Positions 1 through 8,584 of a stretch of DNA of 62,058 nucleotides are shown piece after piece. Made by a program: the position numbers and the translations under genes. This stretch comes from Lonepinella koalarum. Its GTDB lineage: Bacteria; Pseudomonadota; Gammaproteobacteria; Enterobacterales; Pasteurellaceae. Positions within the stretch are counted from its first letter, which is position 1, and every line of letters begins with the position of its first letter. The stretch covers positions 1 through 62,058 of the forward strand of contig NZ_SRHX01000011.1 of NCBI RefSeq assembly GCF_004565475.1. Direction: 5' to 3'. Under the pieces are notes generated by a model. It saw only the letters and a list, made by a program, of their open reading frames with translations. It did no database searches and was not told the origin of the DNA.

Positions 1-223
1 TTATGGCATATGGTCTTGCGATCCCATACTTTAATCCGAAGATATTACGCGGTATTAGCTACAGTTTCCCGTAGTTATCCCCCTCCATAAGCCAGATTCC
101 CAAGCATTACTCACCCGTCCGCCACTCGTCAGCAAAGCGCAAGCGCTTCCTGCTACCGTTCGACTTGCATGTGTTAAGCCTGCCGCCAGCGTTCAATCTG
201 AGCCATGATCAAACTCTTCAATT
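1..223 (-). rRNA. 16S ribosomal RNA, 5' end only (partial)
   Basis: Read on the minus strand, this is the conserved 16S start: the universal 27F primer region (GAGTTTGATCATGGCTCAG) lies at about 198-217, followed by the GAACGCTGGCGGCAGGCTTAA block. The mature 5' end is near 223. The gene runs off the left edge of the window, so only about the first 220 nt of the molecule are present. The identification rests on directly recognisable rRNA sequence. Confidence 0.97.
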
Positions 224-483
224 CAAGTTCAATCGCTCAATAAACTGCTTGCTTCTAAATCTTACTTTCTAAAAAGAAAGTTAATGAATTTCTAAGTTAA
301 GCACCTATTAAGACTTCAAGTTTTTAAAATTTTTTAAACCGAAATCAATCAACAAGTGCCCACACAGATTGTCTGATAAATTTTTAAAGAACGATTTTGC
401 TTTTCCATATTACTATTTTAAAGCGAAAATAAAACGACGCACGTTAGAAAGTTTATGTTTTCACAACTGTGCGTCGTTGTGTG
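224..483 (-). other. rrn leader with boxA and a 5' stem-loop; no gene
   Basis: This is the transcribed leader between the rrn promoter and the 16S gene. A boxA-like antitermination element (GTTCTTTAAAA on the minus strand) lies at about 382-392. A 10-bp inverted repeat (arms 433-442 and 469-478, AACGACGCAC/GTGCGTCGTT, 26-nt loop) lies just inside the likely transcription start and is followed by a T-rich run. I see no coding sequence here or in 518-590. Confidence 0.7.
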
Positions 484-489
484 GAGCGT

Positions 490-517
490 ATTATAGAGAT
501 CTGGCAATCCTTTGCAA
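490..517 (-). promoter_or_regulatory. rrn promoter
   Basis: On the minus strand there is a -35 box TTGCAA (512-517), a 16-bp spacer, and a perfect -10 box TATAAT (490-495). It faces the 16S gene and sits upstream of the leader, so it is very likely the rrn operon promoter. Start of transcription would be near 483. Confidence 0.8.
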
Positions 518-590
518 GTGTTTTTTGTAAAAAAATTTCTAAAACAGAGCTTTCTGATTAAAACTCAACCAAGTCACTTAAACAACACTA

Positions 591-1802
591 CTAAATAATA
601 TATCTATTAATCAATTGATCTGTTTTTTGAGCAATAACTAACTCTTCATTGGTAGGAATAACTAAAGCCTTACGTTCAGCATCATCTCTAGTAATGACAC
701 CCATTTTTTGTCCTACCATGGAATTGTTGGCTTCTACATCTACTTCGAATCCCAATATAGACAGTTTGTTTAATACTTTTTCTCGTAATAAAGCACTATT
801 TTCACCTATACCTCCTGTAAATACTATAGCATCAAGTTTCCCATCTAATAAAGTACTATAACCACCAATATATTTGGCGAGTTTATGAACAAAAATATCA
901 AGTGTTACCCCAATTTCTTCTTCAGATTGATGTTCTGCAAGGTAACGAAAATCATTGGTAATCTGAGTTAGACCTAAAATACCCGATTGTTTATTAATCA
1001 TTTGGCTCACTTCATTAGGTGAAAGCCCTAAATTTTCCTGTAAATATAACAAAATATTAGCATCTAAATCTCCCGTTCTCGTTCCCATCATTAATCCTTC
1101 ATTAGGCGTGAATCCCATAGATGTATCTACTGATAATCCATTTTTTATCGCTGTAACCGAGCAACCGTTACCAAGATGACAAGTAATGAGATTAAGTTGT
1201 TCTGGATCTTTTCCTAAGCAAATACTTGCTTGTTGCATGACATAGTAGTGACTGATGCCATGAAAACCATAACGTCTAATGCCATATTTTTGATAAAGCT
1301 CTATGGGTAATGCATAAAGATAGGCAGATTTAGGTAAAGTCGTATGAAAAGAAGTGTCAAAAACAGCTACATTCTTATTTTTTAAATCAGGAAAACTTTT
1401 CATTGCAGCTTTAATCCCCACTAAGTTGGCAGGATTATGCAATGGTGCGAAACAACTCACTTTATTAATTTCATCTATAACTTCATCATTAATTAATACT
1501 TCTTCCACATATTTTTCGCCACCATGTGCAACACGATGTCCAATCGCTTTTATACTAGAAAGAAGGGACATTTCATTCGCTAGGATATGTGATGTAAAAA
1601 ACTTAATCGTTGTCTCATGATTTGCATTGGGTAAATTTTCAGTATATTTTACACCCCCTAATGCCCATTTTATACGGCTTTCATTAGTATTCAAACATTC
1701 AGCTAAACCCGATAGATACTCTTTTTTTTCGTCTAAATTAATAATAGAAAACTTAAGAGATGAACTACCGCTATTCAAAACTAAAATATTATTTTTAGGC
1801 AT
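591..1802 (-). CDS. acetate/propionate kinase of the microcompartment locus
   Basis: A 403-residue AckA-family kinase that makes ATP from an acyl phosphate and ADP. The phosphate-binding N-terminus NILVLNSGSSSLKFS is at residues 5-19. HRVAHGG, RYGFHGISH, HLGNGCS and the FTGGIGENS motif follow in family order, and the length is that of a full acetate kinase. It is the last gene of the GRM locus, 1 nt after the shell gene upstream. With PduL (13028-13687) it completes acyl-CoA to acyl-phosphate to acid with ATP gain. From context propionyl phosphate is a likely substrate (a PduW-like role), but the sequence does not separate acetate from propionate. A separate housekeeping ackA-pta pair is probably elsewhere. 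Confidence 0.93.
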   Translation of the reverse strand: MPKNNILVLNSGSSSLKFSIINLDEKKEYLSGLAECLNTNESRIKWALGGVKYTENLPNANHETTIKFFTSHILANEMSLLSSIKAIGHRVAHGGEKYVEEVLINDEVIDEINKVSCFAPLHNPANLVGIKAAMKSFPDLKNKNVAVFDTSFHTTLPKSAYLYALPIELYQKYGIRRYGFHGISHYYVMQQASICLGKDPEQLNLITCHLGNGCSVTAIKNGLSVDTSMGFTPNEGLMMGTRTGDLDANILLYLQENLGLSPNEVSQMINKQSGILGLTQITNDFRYLAEHQSEEEIGVTLDIFVHKLAKYIGGYSTLLDGKLDAIVFTGGIGENSALLREKVLNKLSILGFEVDVEANNSMVGQKMGVITRDDAERKALVIPTNEELVIAQKTDQLINRYII

Positions 1803-1803
1803 T

Positions 1804-2274
1804 TTATTTTCCTACTTTTTTAGTTTTTGATTTAACTGAATTTGGTTTTACAACTTCTTGTCTTTCAATAATATCAAGACAAGAATCGCCACTACAACAA
1901 GAAGTTTCATCAACCACTTCTGTAATGTTATGAATAGGAATATTAATTGAACGTGTTGTTATATTTTCTTTGTTTTCTTTTTTAACTAGTGGTTGCACCT
2001 GTATAAGTAAAGATTCTATACCATTACTTAAACGAGCAATTGTTTTATAAGCATGGACTTTTCCATTTTTCTGTTCTACCGCATTAATCGCCGCATCAAC
2101 GGCCGTTTGGACCTCGCTAATCTCACCAATAAACTTCACTAAAACAAGACCTGAACCATTTGTAAGCTCATAACCTAACAAAGTAACATTAGCTGATTTT
2201 ACTCCTGCATCCGCAGCTTCTATGGCATTAGATAGCCCAATGACCTCGATTAATCCTAAGCTTTGTGTATTCAT
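1804..2274 (-). CDS. BMC-H shell protein with C-terminal Cys-containing tail
   Basis: The first ~90 residues are a single BMC hexamer domain (start SLGLIEVIGLSNAIEAAD, then the VKSANV and VKFIGE strands), as in PduA, PduJ and EutM. These hexamers form the facets of the microcompartment shell. A tail of about 65 residues follows, with Cys126, Cys127 and Cys132 (CCSGDSC) and a Lys-rich end. Tails of this sort occur in PduK-like shell proteins; what this one does is unknown. The start has a strong ribosome binding site (AGGAG). It is separated by 127 nt from the response regulator gene, so it may be a sub-operon with the kinase gene. Confidence 0.9.
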   Translation of the reverse strand: MNTQSLGLIEVIGLSNAIEAADAGVKSANVTLLGYELTNGSGLVLVKFIGEISEVQTAVDAAINAVEQKNGKVHAYKTIARLSNGIESLLIQVQPLVKKENKENITTRSINIPIHNITEVVDETSCCSGDSCLDIIERQEVVKPNSVKSKTKKVGK

Positions 2275-2318
2275 ACTCTTCTCCTAAAAGACTTCTCTAG
2301 ATAGTGAGAGTATAAAAG

Positions 2319-2340
2319 AACAAAAAATTCGTTTTTTGTT
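2319..2340. repeat. inverted repeat in the gap before the tailed shell gene
   Basis: AACAAAAAA (2319-2327) and TTTTTTGTT (2332-2340) form a 9-bp AT-only stem around a TTCG tetraloop. It lies between the response regulator gene and the tailed shell gene, with TATACT about 5 nt further downstream on the minus strand. It could be an attenuator or a regulator site; nothing in the sequence decides this. Confidence 0.4.
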
Positions 2341-2401
2341 ATTAATCGTAATTATTTTGTTCTCTTTAAACCAGTATGAACAAAATAATCTAGTTATGTA
2401 T

Positions 2402-3400
2402 TTAGCTATCTTCAGTCAAGCGATATTCGGAGGGAGTTTTTCCTGTCACCTTTTTAAATAATCGACAGAAATAATTCAAATCATTGTAGGATAATTCAAT
2501 TGAAATTTGGTTTATTTGCAAATCAGAATAACGTAACAATATCTTTGCCAATGCCATTTTTCTCTCAATGATATATTGAGAGAAACCAATACCAAAGTAT
2601 TTTCTATACAATCGACTTAAATAAGAAGAACTGATGAATGTATGATCAGCAACATCATCTAACTTAAGTTCATCAAAAATATGACGTTCAATATGATATT
2701 GCGCTCTCAATATAGGTTCGACTTTAACCAAGTTTTTCCGATGTAAAAGATCAAAAATATCATTACTCATATTAATCAAAGTGCGGAGTATGTTATAAAA
2801 ATTTTTTCGATCATATTTCATGATACTTAACTGTTGATTATACTTAGCAGATTTTTCTAACTCTAATCCTTTTAATCGAATAACTGTATTCAGGAGATCT
2901 TTCGAATGATTCACGGATTTATCTTCCAACAAATTTTGAGTTATTCTTTCAATCCATTTTACATATTCAAAATTCTCAAGAAAAGTGAGCATTTCTTGCT
3001 TATTTTCCTCAAATCGTTCTTCTTTCTCGCTATCTATAGAAAGCGTTGTTTTTAAAACCTCTAGTAATTTAGATGTTCGAATAGGTTTCAATAAGTAATT
3101 ATTAACTTGTAATCCAAACATATTACAAGCCATATTAATATCATCATTAGCTGTCAGAACAATCACTTTAGTCTTAAGATTTTTTTCTCGTAAATAACGA
3201 ATCACATCAAGTCCATTAGGCAATGGAATGTTTAAATCAACCAATAACAAATCAAGTTCCGTAATCGAATCTATCCAATTGATAGCTTTTCGACCCGTAC
3301 TGGCAGTATAAATCTCAGCATCTACAATATGTTCACTTACAATCTTAGTTAGCGCAGCCATCTCCAATTGTTCATCTTCAACAATTAATATATTATACAT
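2402..3400 (-). CDS. response regulator, REC plus AraC-type HTH
   Basis: A 332-residue regulator. The N-terminal receiver domain shows the acidic pocket (VEDE), the phospho-acceptor region LLVDLNIP near residue 54, and LLKPI with the conserved Lys. The C-terminal ~100 residues are an AraC-family double helix-turn-helix (FISSSYLSRLYRKYFGIG, then LSYNDLNYFCRLFKKVTGKTP). I chose the ATG at 3400 because GAGG lies 6 nt upstream; it overlaps the end of the kinase gene. It is the partner of the adjacent sensor kinase and most likely activates the GRM operon when substrate is present (inference from position). Confidence 0.9.
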   Translation of the reverse strand: MYNILIVEDEQLEMAALTKIVSEHIVDAEIYTASTGRKAINWIDSITELDLLLVDLNIPLPNGLDVIRYLREKNLKTKVIVLTANDDINMACNMFGLQVNNYLLKPIRTSKLLEVLKTTLSIDSEKEERFEENKQEMLTFLENFEYVKWIERITQNLLEDKSVNHSKDLLNTVIRLKGLELEKSAKYNQQLSIMKYDRKNFYNILRTLINMSNDIFDLLHRKNLVKVEPILRAQYHIERHIFDELKLDDVADHTFISSSYLSRLYRKYFGIGFSQYIIERKMALAKILLRYSDLQINQISIELSYNDLNYFCRLFKKVTGKTPSEYRLTEDS

Positions 3401-4646
3401 AACTTGCCTCATTAACTGCCATCGGTATTTTCAAAATAATGGTTGTTCCCATGTTGGGTTCTTGTTTACTTTGAATAATTAAACCATAATCACTTCCAAA
3501 TGATAATTTCAAACGATGATGAATATTTTTCAATCCAACACTGTTAACCTTATAATCATCATCAGTTAATGAATTATTATAAATATTAGCGATCACTTCT
3601 GTTGGAATTCCATCTCCATTATCAGCAAATTTAATACATAAATCTTGTTGTTCTTCATAAGCTGTAATACTAATAAAGCTACTTTTCTCTTTTAATTCAG
3701 CCACATATTTAAAGAAATTTTCAACAATAGGTTGCCAAATCAAAAAAGGACATTCAATATCTAAATATTTTTTATCAACATCAATCTTATAATCAAAACG
3801 ATCTGCCAAACGAAGTTTTTGAATAGAAATATAATTTTCTATTAAATTGAGTTCCGTCCCTATAGTAATGCGATTATTTTTCCTTTTCTTAAGGATATAT
3901 CGCATCATATCAGAAAACTGATAAACCATATTTTCTGTTTCCATTGCATTTTCTAATAATGCAAGACGACCAATTGTATTGAGAACATTAAATAAAAAGT
4001 GCGGATTAATCTGATAAGAAAGTGCTTTGTATTCAGCTTCACTTAATGATTTTTCTAATTCTGCTCTGGTTCGTTTTTCTGTTTCTAATTGTAACGTTTG
4101 TGAATGTAGCGTATTTTGCATGATATTTAAATAATTTTTCTCTGCAAGACTACGAGTAATATTAAATAAAAGATAGGCTGAAGACTCAAAACGTTCGTAA
4201 GGAATGGTATTTACTTTATAATAAGCTTTTAATAAATTAGGGTTATTTTTCCATTCTTCAGAATGATCTACAATATAAGGAATATCTTCTTCTCGGTTAC
4301 CCTCTACTCTAATCTGCCCTGAAATAAATGCACCCAAATATTCTTCATTTACAATCAAAGGAACTGCAAATTCAACAAATCCACAATTACAACGATAAAC
4401 AACGGGTTTATTAGCTCTCATAGCAGCAAGTCCACCAGCTTTATCACATTGAAAGCATTGATTAGCAAATATTGGAGATTCTCGGCAAATTCTACAAAAA
4501 TCACTAAAACCACTTGGTTCAATTACAGGCACTCCATTTGGATCAACGAAGACTAATGCCACCCCTATTGCTTTACTAAACATATTTTGTATGACTTTTA
4601 ATTGGTTAAGATCAAGCAATTCGCTAAGATGAAACTTCGTTGTCAT
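3393..4646 (-). CDS. sensor histidine kinase with N-terminal PocR domain
   Basis: A 417-residue protein. The first ~165 residues are a PocR-type ligand-binding domain with its cysteine set (FCRICRESPIFANQCFQC, then YRCNCG). In this family the domain senses small diols and related hydrocarbons. A coiled-coil linker follows, then a LytS/YesM-type kinase core (YQINPHFLFNVLN with the His, later DNGDGIP and GLKNIHHRL in the ATPase domain). No membrane segment is visible, so it is probably a cytoplasmic sensor. I chose the ATG at 4646 because AAAGGAG precedes it at good spacing; a longer GTG start at 4676 would overlap the activase. It overlaps its response regulator gene. Confidence 0.9.
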   Translation of the reverse strand: MTTKFHLSELLDLNQLKVIQNMFSKAIGVALVFVDPNGVPVIEPSGFSDFCRICRESPIFANQCFQCDKAGGLAAMRANKPVVYRCNCGFVEFAVPLIVNEEYLGAFISGQIRVEGNREEDIPYIVDHSEEWKNNPNLLKAYYKVNTIPYERFESSAYLLFNITRSLAEKNYLNIMQNTLHSQTLQLETEKRTRAELEKSLSEAEYKALSYQINPHFLFNVLNTIGRLALLENAMETENMVYQFSDMMRYILKKRKNNRITIGTELNLIENYISIQKLRLADRFDYKIDVDKKYLDIECPFLIWQPIVENFFKYVAELKEKSSFISITAYEEQQDLCIKFADNGDGIPTEVIANIYNNSLTDDDYKVNSVGLKNIHHRLKLSFGSDYGLIIQSKQEPNMGTTIILKIPMAVNEASYV

Positions 4647-4668
4647 GAATATAGCTCCTTTTACTTTG

Positions 4669-5583
4669 TTAGCCACCTATTTGACATGGAATACCCAATT
4701 TCTCGACTTCTATCTTTAAGCTATTCATTGTTATCGTATCTATTGAATCCGGGTGAGATTTCATCGGGTAAATTCGCCCTAATAAGGCATATTTATTTTC
4801 CCCATAATTATGATAAGGAAGTAAATGAATAGCTTTCACATTATGCATTAATTGGGTAAATTCAGCAATAGCTCGAATTGATTGCAAATCATTATTGACG
4901 CCAATAATGACGGGGATTCTAACAATAGTCTCCGTGATGTAAGAAATCCTAATTACATTCTCAAGGATTAATCGGTTATCCACTCCAGTATTTTCTCTAT
5001 GCACTTGAGGATTAATCACTTTAATATCAACCAAAGCAAGATCGACAAAAGGAAAAACTGACTCAATCACTTCTTTTGACGCTAATCCAGTGGTTTCGAT
5101 TGCCGTATGCCAACCTTTAGATTTGCAGGCTTTAAGTAATTCTGTAGCAAATTCAGGTTGAGAAAGTGCTTCGCCTCCTGAAAGCGTAATGCCTCCTCCT
5201 GAACGACGATAGGTGCTTTCATCTTTTTGTAATTCTTGAATCACTTCTTTGACGGTTACACGTTTACCTTTCATGAAAAGTGCAGAAGTCGGACAAACTT
5301 CCGCACATGCTCCACAATCAACACAACGGTCATGATCAACAAAAAAAGGATTACTATGAGAAATCGCTGAATATTGACAAGTTTCAATACACTTCCCACA
5401 ATGTACACACTTATCCGGTTGAAACATCAATTCTGGATTCGGTTTTTGAGACTCAGGATTACTACACCATTTACAAGCTAACGGACAACCTTTGAAAAAA
5501 GGAATCGTTCTAATCCCGGGACCGTCATGTAAAGAATAGCGTTGAATATTAAAAATCACACCCGCAGCATCATAATTCACCAT
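4669..5583 (-). CDS. glycyl-radical-enzyme activase (radical SAM)
   Basis: A 304-residue activating enzyme that uses S-adenosylmethionine and an iron-sulfur cluster to install the glycyl radical on the neighbouring dehydratase. The radical SAM motif CxxxCxxC is at Cys33, Cys37 and Cys40. Two ferredoxin-type clusters follow (Cys59/62/65/69 and Cys87/90/93/97), as in DhaB2- and CutD-type activases but not in PflA. The glycine-rich SGGEALSQP motif is present. It lies 75 nt downstream of the dehydratase, the usual pairing. Confidence 0.95.
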   Translation of the reverse strand: MVNYDAAGVIFNIQRYSLHDGPGIRTIPFFKGCPLACKWCSNPESQKPNPELMFQPDKCVHCGKCIETCQYSAISHSNPFFVDHDRCVDCGACAEVCPTSALFMKGKRVTVKEVIQELQKDESTYRRSGGGITLSGGEALSQPEFATELLKACKSKGWHTAIETTGLASKEVIESVFPFVDLALVDIKVINPQVHRENTGVDNRLILENVIRISYITETIVRIPVIIGVNNDLQSIRAIAEFTQLMHNVKAIHLLPYHNYGENKYALLGRIYPMKSHPDSIDTITMNSLKIEVEKLGIPCQIGG

Positions 5584-5658
5584 AATCTATCATTCCCCCA
5601 TCAACATACATTAGAGCGATAAAGGACAGGTAAATAAACCTGTCCTTTTTTATTTAAA

Positions 5659-8196
5659 TTAGAAGTGTTGTTCTGTTCGACTAATAATATCGTCTTGAAC
5701 TTCTTTTGCTAATACCACAAATTGAGCACTATACCCTGCAACACGAACCACAAGATCTTGATATTGTTCAGGATTTTTTTGTGCTTTAATTAAGGTATCC
5801 CGATCAATTACATTAAACTGAACGTGCATACCTTTACGGTCAAAATAAGAACGTACCATACCGCTAAAGTTTCTTAATCCCGTTTCACCAGCAAGTGATG
5901 ATGGTAAGAATTTTTGATTATATAGCGTTCCATTTGAGGCAATAAAATGGTCTAATTTAGACACTGAATTGGCTGCGGCTGTTGGACCTAATGTATCTTT
6001 ACCTTGACGTGGTGAAACACCATCCGCTAAAGGTTCTTTTGCTAAACGTCCATCAGGTAATGCACCAACATCTTTACCAAATAATACGTTTGCTGACACA
6101 GGATAAATACCTGCTTGGAATTGCCCACCACGTGGATTTTTATATTTTTCCACTTCTTTACAATAAACCAATGCACAACGACGAGCCACCATATCTACCG
6201 CATCAATATCATTACCAAAACAAGGGGTACTTTCAAGAATACGTTTAATTTCTTGATATCTTGGATTGCTACTTGCTTGTGCCGTATAAGAAGAAAGTAA
6301 ACGATAGACTTCATTTTTAATTGCATCCGCATTTAAATTTCCACCTTGCGACATGACCTGTTGCACTGCATTATAAACATCTTGTTCACTAATTGATGCA
6401 TTGGTTACTGAGTGTAGATTACTGCCAACTGGATAACCAAAATTATCATGAAGTGCAGATTTTAGCTCATCAAGCGTTAATTTACCGTCTTCAAATACTT
6501 GTTTTTGAATGGCATACACTGAGTCCCCAGTATCTGCAACCCCAAACGCTTGTGGGCCAGTAAAGTTATAGATAGCACCACCTTCTTGTAAAGATTTACC
6601 ACGTCCAATACAGTCATCAACCATGGCAGAAAGGAACGGTAATGGACAACGTTCACCATGAGCAATATCTACACAGTTACAAGCCTCAGCAAGATTACGG
6701 ACAAAGAATGACATTTGTCTTTCAAATGCAGTAAAGAAATCTTCAATATTACGGAAAGATGTCAAATCTCCTGTAACCGGTCCTAGTTGTTTGCCATTAA
6801 CTTGACCATTATTTAAGGTAATATCTAATATTTTAGCTACATTAAAGAACGCCGCATCATGCCAACCTTCAGTACGATGTGGTGCTTGAGGTTCAACACA
6901 ACCAATAATACAATAATCACGTGCATCTTTTAGTGCTACACCACGGTTTTGCAAGGCAGGAATAATCACTTCATCATTATACATCGCAGGAACACCCAAA
7001 CCTAAACGTACCACTTCACAAGCACGATATAAAAATTCTTCAGGTGTACCTTGCCATACTCGAATAGAAAATGATGGTTGCGGTAAACGTACATGAGCTG
7101 TTGCTTCCATACACATATAACTTAATTCATTCGTCGCATCTAACCCATCTTCAGTTTGACCACCAACGCATAAATTTTGGAACACCGCATAACCAGCAAA
7201 GGCTTGAGCTGAAACTTCATCACGTGTTTTATTGACATCATTAAGTTTAATCCAACAACAATCGACTAGTTCTTGTGCAAATTCTTTACTGATACTGGTA
7301 TCCATTTGCAAATAAGGATACATATACTGGTCAAAACGTCCCGGAGAAATAGAATGACCACTTGATTCAATTTGCAATAAACAATGAATAAACCAAAACG
7401 ATTGGCATGCTTCCCAGAAATTCGTTGCACCATGTTCTGGTACTCTACGGCAATTTTTAGCAATTTGTTGTAATTCTGCTCGGCGAGTTGGATTATTTTC
7501 TCGACTTGCTAAGGCTTCCGCATGATCTGCATAACGATGAGCAAAGTTAATTGCTGCACGATAACTGATCATAACCGCATTATAGAATTGTTGTTTTTTG
7601 ATAAATTCAGGATCATTACGATTTAATCTTGCTGATGCTGCAGAAACTTCATCAATAACCCCCTGGAAACCAATTTTTAGGATTTTGCCATAGTCAACAC
7701 TAACATGCCCTACCCCACCATAAAAATAGTTACCCACTGTAAAGACGCTATTTGCAATACAATCTTTGGTTTCTTGAGACATATATGCCTCAGCTAAATC
7801 ACTTGTTGTTTTACCTGGCCAATAAAGGAAAGCATCATGTAATTCTTGTGCCGTTTCTTTAGGAATCACAAATGGATCCGCCAAACGATGCGCCATAGTA
7901 TCAAATTCTTTTTCAACCCAAGCGAATGAAAATTCTGGGCAGATTTCTGTAGAACGTGGATGTTTAGTGATAGCACCCACAACTAATTCATCTTCACGAA
8001 TTGTCACAGGTAAGTTATTAAAGATTTTTTCTGCGACTTTGGCTCGACGTAAAATGGCAGGCAAACCTTCCGTTTCTTTGTACGCTTCTGTTGCCAAAAC
8101 AGCACGTTCAGATTCAACGTGAGGTTTAGCATTAATAATTTGATTTTTTAATCTCACAACTCGTTGAGTTGGATTAGAGAAACCTTTTTCGATCAT
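5659..8196 (-). CDS. B12-independent diol (1,2-propanediol/glycerol) dehydratase, glycyl radical enzyme
   Basis: An 845-residue glycyl radical enzyme. Cys433 and Glu435 (GCVEP) are the radical-transfer Cys and base, and Gly821 (RVAGYS, 24 residues from the end) is the radical glycine. His164, His281, Ser282 and Asp447 stand at the same numbers as the substrate-binding residues of Clostridium butyricum glycerol dehydratase, which points to dehydration of a vicinal diol rather than choline cleavage. Position 339 is Phe where that enzyme has Tyr. The protein is about 58 residues longer than the glycerol enzyme, through an insertion near residues 588-645. An SD-like GGAG precedes the ATG. Propanediol is the best guess for substrate given PduL, PduB-like and PocR context; glycerol remains possible. 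Confidence 0.88.
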   Translation of the reverse strand: MIEKGFSNPTQRVVRLKNQIINAKPHVESERAVLATEAYKETEGLPAILRRAKVAEKIFNNLPVTIREDELVVGAITKHPRSTEICPEFSFAWVEKEFDTMAHRLADPFVIPKETAQELHDAFLYWPGKTTSDLAEAYMSQETKDCIANSVFTVGNYFYGGVGHVSVDYGKILKIGFQGVIDEVSAASARLNRNDPEFIKKQQFYNAVMISYRAAINFAHRYADHAEALASRENNPTRRAELQQIAKNCRRVPEHGATNFWEACQSFWFIHCLLQIESSGHSISPGRFDQYMYPYLQMDTSISKEFAQELVDCCWIKLNDVNKTRDEVSAQAFAGYAVFQNLCVGGQTEDGLDATNELSYMCMEATAHVRLPQPSFSIRVWQGTPEEFLYRACEVVRLGLGVPAMYNDEVIIPALQNRGVALKDARDYCIIGCVEPQAPHRTEGWHDAAFFNVAKILDITLNNGQVNGKQLGPVTGDLTSFRNIEDFFTAFERQMSFFVRNLAEACNCVDIAHGERCPLPFLSAMVDDCIGRGKSLQEGGAIYNFTGPQAFGVADTGDSVYAIQKQVFEDGKLTLDELKSALHDNFGYPVGSNLHSVTNASISEQDVYNAVQQVMSQGGNLNADAIKNEVYRLLSSYTAQASSNPRYQEIKRILESTPCFGNDIDAVDMVARRCALVYCKEVEKYKNPRGGQFQAGIYPVSANVLFGKDVGALPDGRLAKEPLADGVSPRQGKDTLGPTAAANSVSKLDHFIASNGTLYNQKFLPSSLAGETGLRNFSGMVRSYFDRKGMHVQFNVIDRDTLIKAQKNPEQYQDLVVRVAGYSAQFVVLAKEVQDDIISRTEQHF

Positions 8197-8276
8197 AATA
8201 TTGCTCCTAGCATGTATTCATTATCCTACACCGACAACATAATTGTTCAGTGTTATCTTTATTCAGTTCAAATGAT

Positions 8277-8576
8277 TTATTCCATATTCTCTGCTTCTTC
8301 TATCGCCTCTACTGCTGTTCGAACGGCAGCCACTTCCCCCCATATCGCCAACGTCGTAACATGTTGTGGACAAGTACCAAAAATTTCAGTTACAACAACA
8401 TTGGCATTTTTCGTTGCAATGTCTGCATAATAGTAAAGTTCAGGAATAGACAGCATCATCAACGCAACAGAATGAATATCACAATTCTCTAACATTGCTC
8501 TACCATCTGTTGACATATGTTTTCTCATCATACGAATCACATCTTGGCTTGGTGCATTGATAATCCGTCTTTTCAT
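8277..8576 (-). CDS. BMC-H shell protein, probably circularly permuted (EutS/PduU type)
   Basis: A 99-residue protein with one BMC domain. The first ~30 residues (MKRRIINAPSQDVIRMM) are unlike a normal BMC-H start. The core strand and helix PELYYYADIATKNANV comes next, and the VRTAVEAIEEAE helix is at the end. This order fits the permuted EutS/PduU subclass of shell hexamers. It lies 8 nt from the aldehyde dehydrogenase gene and 80 nt before the dehydratase. The shell assignment is firm; the permuted subclass is my reading of the fold order. Confidence 0.8.
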   Translation of the reverse strand: MKRRIINAPSQDVIRMMRKHMSTDGRAMLENCDIHSVALMMLSIPELYYYADIATKNANVVVTEIFGTCPQHVTTLAIWGEVAAVRTAVEAIEEAENME

Positions 8577-8584
8577 AAATTCCC

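Noticed and set aside
5659-8196. Choline trimethylamine-lyase (CutC) or isethionate lyase as identity of the glycyl radical enzyme
   Set aside because: His164, His281 and Asp447 stand exactly where glycerol/propanediol dehydratases have them, and the positions of the CutC choline-binding Tyr and Asp (by constant offset) are Phe152 and Gly160 here. No CutC-type N-terminal extension is present.
8164-8492. Plus-strand frames over the shell gene at 8277-8576
   Set aside because: They are antisense to a clear BMC shell gene and show no family features or proper starts.
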